The translations under genes and the position numbers were made by a program. Below the pieces are notes generated by a model. That model was given only the letters and a program-made list of their open reading frames with translations, searched no databases and was not told the DNA's origin. From contig PKWO01000455.1 in the NCBI GenBank assembly GCA_003132085.1, forward strand, positions 1 through 10,157: DNA of 10,157 nt, in the 5' to 3' direction. The DNA comes from Oxalobacteraceae bacterium. Lineage in GTDB: Bacteria > Pseudomonadota > Gammaproteobacteria > Burkholderiales > Burkholderiaceae_D. Shown here in pieces: positions 6,325 through 10,157 of the stretch (its first letter is position 1; each line of letters starts with the position of its first letter).

Positions 6325-8394
6325 GTGTTTCGATCGATTAATCTTAGGAACATCCGGCGGCCGAGCCCGTCAGTGGCAGCAGTGTTCATGCTGTCCTTTG
6401 TGATGATCCTGCTGACCCTGATCGCGGCCGCGGCCGCGATTCTGGACCTGCGCCAGCGCGACCTGACCCATGCCAAACGCGAAATTGTCAGTCTGAGCGG
6501 AATTTTATCCGATCAGACGGCCCGCACCTTCGAAGGGGTGGCATTGACAATGCGAGGCGCCCGCGAGCGCCTTTCCGATAATATCGGCCGCGACCTCGAA
6601 CTCGATAGCGTTCCGGTCCACTTGCTGCTGCAGACACGCCTGGTCGGACTGCCGCAGGTGAAATCCATTTTTGTCGTCGACAGCCGCGGCAATGCAGTCA
6701 ATTCGTCGCGCCCGAATTTCACTCCCGGCATCTCGGTGGCGGACCGTGATTTTTTTCTTCATTTCATGAATGGGGGGAGCGACGATCTGTTTATCAGCCT
6801 GCCGCAGAAAACGCTCACTGACGGCCAGTGGACGTACTTCGCGAGCGTCCGTCTGCTTGACGCCGCAGGCCGGTTCCGGGGAGTGCTGGCGGCATCCATC
6901 CGCATCGATTATTTTGAATCCCTGTATGACAGCATCGGTCCGGATTTGGCTGGTCGAATCCAGCTGCTCAATCGCGAAGGGGTTCTGCTGTCCGGCAAGC
7001 CTCATGACAACGAAATGTTGGGCGCGCTAGTCGGGAATCCGGCCTCCTTGGCGCAATTGCGCACCCAACCGGCAGATGGCGTGATAGAGGTCAGAGAAGA
7101 GTCGGCGCAGGGAGCGCGCTACGTCGCCTACCGCCAAGTAGCGACGTACCCGTTGGTGATCAGTGTGGCAGTCGATGAAGATGAGGCGTTGACCTCGTGG
7201 CGGCATATCGTGCGTCCGATCGTCGCGGCGGTCGTGCTGATTCTGTTGATGGTGTCGGTGACGGCCTTTCTGATCATCAGAAATCTGCTGCGCAAAGACA
7301 TGTTGGCGGCAGCGCTGAAGGAGAGCGACGAACAGATCCGGTACATGGTTCAATCGGTCAGAGATGCCATCGTGACCATGAATTCCGCTAAACGCGTCGT
7401 CCTTTTTAATAGCTCCGCAGAGAGGATGTTCGGCATTCGGGCCGAGGATGCGATAGGCAGGGATGTGGAAGAGCTGCTATCCCGCTGCCTGCCGCCATCG
7501 CTGCTGGCGAACCTGTTGTGCAATCTGGAGCAAGGCTGGCGCTCGCCCGCCGTGACTGTTCCCGGCATCATCGAGTTGGAGCGGGATGAGCATGAATTTC
7601 CGGTCGAATTGAGCTTATCGACGACCAAGTTCCGCGGTGAAACGCTGCTCATCGCCGTGTTCCGCGATCTGACCGAACGCCGGCGTGCCGAGCGCGAATT
7701 GTTTGAGTCCAACCGTCAACTCCAGGCGCTGTCGGCGTCGCTGCAAAATGTGCGCGAGGAAGAGCGGGTACGGATTGCGCGGGAATTGCACGATGAGCTT
7801 GGTCAGTTGCTCACCGGCATCCGGATGGAGGTGTCGTGGCTCGGCGGACGCCTGCTGCCCGAGCAGCAGACGTTGATCACCAAGGTCGCCTCGATCAAGG
7901 GGCAGATCGACCAGACTATCGCGTCGGTGCGCCGCATTTCCTCGGAACTGCGGCCGCTGGTGCTTGACGATCTCGGGTTCGCTGCGGCAGCCGGTTGGTA
8001 TGTCGATCAGTTCTCCGCACGGACCGGCTTGGAAGTGGCGCTGATTCTTTCCGCCGACGATCCGGAACAAGGAGGCGCGGTGGCGACTGCGCTGTTCCGG
8101 GTGCTGCAAGAGTCGCTGACCAATGTCGCCCGGCATGCATCGGCGGCCAAGGTTGAAGTCCGGTTATGTTATTTCAATGAGGAGTGGTCTTTGTCCATCA
8201 AAGATGACGGCGTCGGCTTCGTGCAGGATTCCGGCAGGCGGGGCGGCATCGGTCTGGGTCTGGTCGGGATGCGCGAACGCGTCCAGATTCTGGGCGGACG
8301 TTTTCACGTGACGACCGCTCCGGGAGAAGGTACGTTGATCAAAGTCGTTATTCGGGCGGAAAAAACATGGGAAGGTAATGATGAAAAAATTTAA
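6325..8394 (+). CDS. Membrane-bound PAS histidine kinase, NarX/HisKA_3 type
   Basis: GTG at 6325 has a GAGGGG site six bases upstream and gives 689 residues; an earlier TTG at 6283 lacks a good site and overlaps the leader hairpin. Domains in order: transmembrane helix about 17-41; a periplasmic segment of about 250 residues with Cache-like character; a second helix about 294-320; a PAS domain about 334-450 (FNSSAERMFGI to FRDLTERRRAE); a short coiled stretch; a HisKA_3 dimerisation domain with phospho-acceptor His489 in RELHDELGQ; and an ATPase domain with N-box Asn600 (ESLTNVARH), DDGVGF at 626-631 and a GIGLGLVGMRERV lid. This is the kinase class that pairs with NarL/FixJ regulators, and such a gene follows with a short overlap. 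There is no CXXCH, so it does not carry c-type heme. Its ligand is unknown; a redox signal or external electron acceptor would fit the neighbours. Confidence 0.93.
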   Translation: MFRSINLRNIRRPSPSVAAVFMLSFVMILLTLIAAAAAILDLRQRDLTHAKREIVSLSGILSDQTARTFEGVALTMRGARERLSDNIGRDLELDSVPVHLLLQTRLVGLPQVKSIFVVDSRGNAVNSSRPNFTPGISVADRDFFLHFMNGGSDDLFISLPQKTLTDGQWTYFASVRLLDAAGRFRGVLAASIRIDYFESLYDSIGPDLAGRIQLLNREGVLLSGKPHDNEMLGALVGNPASLAQLRTQPADGVIEVREESAQGARYVAYRQVATYPLVISVAVDEDEALTSWRHIVRPIVAAVVLILLMVSVTAFLIIRNLLRKDMLAAALKESDEQIRYMVQSVRDAIVTMNSAKRVVLFNSSAERMFGIRAEDAIGRDVEELLSRCLPPSLLANLLCNLEQGWRSPAVTVPGIIELERDEHEFPVELSLSTTKFRGETLLIAVFRDLTERRRAERELFESNRQLQALSASLQNVREEERVRIARELHDELGQLLTGIRMEVSWLGGRLLPEQQTLITKVASIKGQIDQTIASVRRISSELRPLVLDDLGFAAAAGWYVDQFSARTGLEVALILSADDPEQGGAVATALFRVLQESLTNVARHASAAKVEVRLCYFNEEWSLSIKDDGVGFVQDSGRRGGIGLGLVGMRERVQILGGRFHVTTAPGEGTLIKVVIRAEKTWEGNDEKI

Positions 8395-9025
8395 GGTTCT
8401 ATTGGCGGACGATCACGCCATCATTCGCGACGGGCTGAAACAAATTCTGGCCGAGACGGAAGATCTCGCCGTTGGCGGAGAAGCGGCCAACGGCGGAGAA
8501 GTCATGCAACAAGTGCGCACGGCCGACTGGGACGTGCTGGTTCTCGATATTTCCATGCCTGGACGCAACGGCCTGGAACTGATTCGCATGATCAAGGACG
8601 AGAAACCCGACCTGCCGATTCTGATCCTCAGCATGCATCATGAAGAACAGTACGCGGTACGCGCGTTGCACGCCGGCGCTTCCGGCTACCTGACCAAGGA
8701 AAGCGATAGCGACCTGCTGGTGGCGGCGATCAGGCGGGTGGCCAGCGGCGGCGTGCATATCAGTGACAAAGTGGCGGAATTGATGGTGCGCGGCGTGCAG
8801 CCCGCCAATGAGGGTCAGCTTCATAACCTGTTGTCGAACCGGGAATACCAGGTTTTCAACATGCTGGTCACCGGTCAGGGTCTGACGGATATCGCCGGCG
8901 AGTTGTGCCTGAGCGTCAAGACCGTCAGCACCCACAAAACCCGCATCCTGCAAAAAATGAACCTGACCAACTTTACCGAACTCATTCACTACGCCATTTC
9001 CCACCAGTTGGCTGAAACGGCTTAA
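8381..9025 (+). CDS. NarL/FixJ-family response regulator
   Basis: Two adjacent ATGs occur at 8378 and 8381. The second is five bases from AAGG and is preferred; the first gives 215 residues instead of 214. Counting from 8378, the receiver domain has Asp11-Asp12, phospho-acceptor Asp57 (LVLDISMPG), Ser85 and Lys107. A LuxR-type helix-turn-helix covers about 148-207 (LSNREYQVFNML, SVKTVSTHKTRILQKMN). The start overlaps the 3' end of the kinase gene, so the two are translationally coupled partners. Regulators of this type bind short inverted repeats as dimers. The palindrome directly after this gene and its copies before the left module are the obvious targets. I infer it activates both cytochrome modules. 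Confidence 0.95.
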   Translation: MKKFKVLLADDHAIIRDGLKQILAETEDLAVGGEAANGGEVMQQVRTADWDVLVLDISMPGRNGLELIRMIKDEKPDLPILILSMHHEEQYAVRALHAGASGYLTKESDSDLLVAAIRRVASGGVHISDKVAELMVRGVQPANEGQLHNLLSNREYQVFNMLVTGQGLTDIAGELCLSVKTVSTHKTRILQKMNLTNFTELIHYAISHQLAETA

Positions 9026-9041
9026 CGTTGAAACCCAACAA

Positions 9042-9055
9042 TAGGAAATTTCCTA
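9042..9055. promoter_or_regulatory. Perfect 14-bp palindromic operator, right module
   Basis: TAGGAAATTTCCTA is a perfect inverted repeat 16 bases after the response regulator stop codon and about 120 bases before the monoheme cytochrome start. Near-copies occur at 5779-5792 and 5802-5815. The size and symmetry fit a NarL/FixJ dimer site. The link to this regulator is inferred. Confidence 0.75.
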
Positions 9056-9078
9056 CAGCTGTTTTAATCCCACGCCGA

Positions 9079-9107
9079 TAGTACGGAGATTCGCACTGCG
9101 CTACACT
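9079..9107 (+). promoter_or_regulatory. Candidate promoter of the right cytochrome module
   Basis: TAGTAC (9079-9084) and TACACT (9102-9107) are separated by 17 bases, in the same register as the left-module promoter. They overlap a block (9063-9086) that matches 21 of 24 positions of 5771-5748. The operator would be centred near -65. A CATAAT at 9141-9146 is an alternative -10 but has no good -35. Confidence 0.45.
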
Positions 9108-9176
9108 GCTCGCAGGCCAGATTGCATTGAATAGATTCGGCATAATTGCATATTTTTGATACAGAAAGAAAATGAA

Positions 9177-9530
9177 ATGAAACTCCGTTTTAAATACACT
9201 TCCCTGCTTGCCGCCACTGCGGCGCTGCTCCTTGTTTCGCCGTTGGTTCAGGCAGTCGATGCTGAAGCCGCCAAGGCGCTGGCCAGGCAAAACAACTGCT
9301 TCAAGTGTCACTCTGTCGAGAAAGACAAGGACGGCCCGGCCTATAAGAAGGTCGCTGAAAAATTCAAGGGTAAGCCTGACGCCGAAGCGCGTCTGATCAA
9401 CCATATCACGTCAGGTGAAAAGGCCAAGTTCCCGGACGGCCATGAGGAAGAACACAAGATCGTCAAGACCTCGCCGCCGAAGGACATGGAACAGATCAAG
9501 AACCTCGTTCAATGGATATTGGCCCAATAG
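9177..9530 (+). CDS. Periplasmic monoheme class I-like cytochrome c, paralogue of the left-module protein
   Basis: The protein has 117 residues, the same length as its paralogue at 5331-5684. ATG at 9177 begins a clear signal peptide (residues 1 to about 26, PLVQA/VDAEA); the ribosome site is a weak AGAAAGAAA. An in-frame TTG at 9156 was rejected. One CFKCH heme site lies at Cys41-His45. The two share VDAEAAK, NxCFKCHS, GPxYKK, EHKI and the WILAQ end. The only methionine in the mature protein (Met104) lies in the C-terminal helix and is not conserved in the paralogue, so His93 of EHKI is the likely sixth heme ligand. It is followed after 47 bases by a decaheme cytochrome gene and probably hands electrons to it. 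Shared ancestry with the left module by duplication is evident. Confidence 0.92.
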   Translation: MKLRFKYTSLLAATAALLLVSPLVQAVDAEAAKALARQNNCFKCHSVEKDKDGPAYKKVAEKFKGKPDAEARLINHITSGEKAKFPDGHEEEHKIVKTSPPKDMEQIKNLVQWILAQ

Positions 9531-9577
9531 TTTTTTCTGCAGGATTACGCCGTTCACTAGGGAAATTGGAGGAAATG

Positions 9578-10157
9578 ATGAAAATACTTATAAAGCTTAT
9601 GGTCGTTCTGGCGCTGTTCGCCGGGTCAGTAGCTCAGGCTGCCGACAAGCAAAATCTGCCGGATATGGGTCCGGCTGCAAAACCGGTCACGTCTGCCGCT
9701 GAATCCAAAAGCAAAGATGCACTTTGCACGCGCTGCCACGATGAATCCGAGTCAGTGCCCGTTTTGTCGATCTACAAGACCCGTCACGGCGTCAAGGCGG
9801 ATAGCCGTACCCCGACTTGCCAATCGTGTCACGGCGAGAGCACTGCCCACCTGAAGGGCGACGCCAATTCGTCAGTGCGCCCGCGTCCTGATATGGTTTT
9901 CGCGAAGAAGACTTACAAGGCGAACGATGCCGCGCAAATAAACGAAACCTGCCTCACCTGCCATAAGAGCGGCCTTCGCCAGCACTGGACCGGTAGCCAG
10001 CATGAGAGCAACAATCTTGCCTGCGTTTCCTGCCATAACATCCATACCAGCCAGGACAAGGTATTGAATAAAGTGACGCAGCCGGAAGTCTGCTTTACCT
10101 GCCACAAAGACCAACGTGCGCAAACGCACCGGATTTCGACTCACCCATTGGCAGCAG
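9578..10157 (+). CDS. mtrA: Second DmsE/MtrA-family decaheme-type cytochrome, partial
   Basis: The right edge cuts the gene after 193 codons. Tandem ATGs lie at 9575 and 9578; a GGAGG site at 9568-9572 favours the second. A signal peptide (ILIKLMVVLALFAGSVAQA/AD) is followed by five CXXCH motifs: CTRCH, CQSCH, CLTCH, CVSCH and CFTCH. The order and spacing follow the first half of the decaheme at 4207-5256, with shared stretches such as CHDES, RTPTC, HxGSxH and PEVCF. A full ten-heme protein is therefore expected beyond the edge, followed by inference by another MtrB-type porin. Roughly half the aligned residues agree by eye, so the copies are diverged and not a recent duplication. Its function should mirror MtrA, with a different partner or substrate possible. 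Confidence 0.9.
   Translation, partial: MKILIKLMVVLALFAGSVAQAADKQNLPDMGPAAKPVTSAAESKSKDALCTRCHDESESVPVLSIYKTRHGVKADSRTPTCQSCHGESTAHLKGDANSSVRPRPDMVFAKKTYKANDAAQINETCLTCHKSGLRQHWTGSQHESNNLACVSCHNIHTSQDKVLNKVTQPEVCFTCHKDQRAQTHRISTHPLAA

Noticed and set aside
8399..9004. Minus-strand open frame of 201 codons
   Set aside because: It is the shadow of the response regulator, which has all receiver and helix-turn-helix residues.
1..10157. CRISPR, tRNA, rRNA or insertion sequence
   Set aside because: No spaced direct repeats, cloverleaf sequences, transposase frames or terminal repeats were seen.

Overview
The window is GC-rich, densely coded and bacterial. Its gene content is that of a proteobacterial extracellular electron transfer (EET) locus. 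I infer a betaproteobacterium, because MtrA/MtoA-type decaheme cytochromes, MtrB/PioB porins and small MtoD-like monoheme cytochromes occur together there (Sideroxydans and Rhodoferax type lineages). The sequence alone does not fix the genus.

Layout. On the minus strand, reading leftward from about 5820, there are operators and a promoter, a periplasmic monoheme cytochrome c (5331-5684), a decaheme MtrA/DmsE-family cytochrome (4207-5256), an MtrB/PioB-family outer-membrane porin (1866-4190), an intrinsic terminator (1782-1810), and a partial gene (1-1744). The partial gene encodes a periplasmic cytochrome with nine heme-attachment motifs fused to a b-type membrane domain. On the plus strand there is a divergent leader with a perfect FNR-type box (6155-6168), a two-component pair of PAS histidine kinase (6325-8394) and NarL/FixJ response regulator (8381-9025), then a second operator and promoter, a second monoheme cytochrome (9177-9530), and a second decaheme MtrA-type cytochrome that runs off the right edge (9578 onward).

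How it may work. The left module could form a complete path across the envelope. The b-type domain would exchange electrons with quinol in the inner membrane. The fused multiheme domain and the monoheme cytochrome would carry them through the periplasm, and the MtrA decaheme inside the MtrB porin would carry them across the outer membrane. The right module repeats the monoheme-decaheme pair with paralogous proteins. The direction of flow (anaerobic respiration on an external acceptor, or oxidation of an external donor such as Fe(II)) cannot be read from the sequence. The FNR box favours anaerobic expression of the regulator.

The most notable signal is regulatory. A 14-bp palindrome (TAGGAAATTTCCTA) lies upstream of the right module, and two near-copies lie upstream of the left module. 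In both places the palindrome stands at the same distance from a conserved promoter block. This suggests that the two-component system between the modules controls both of them as one regulon.
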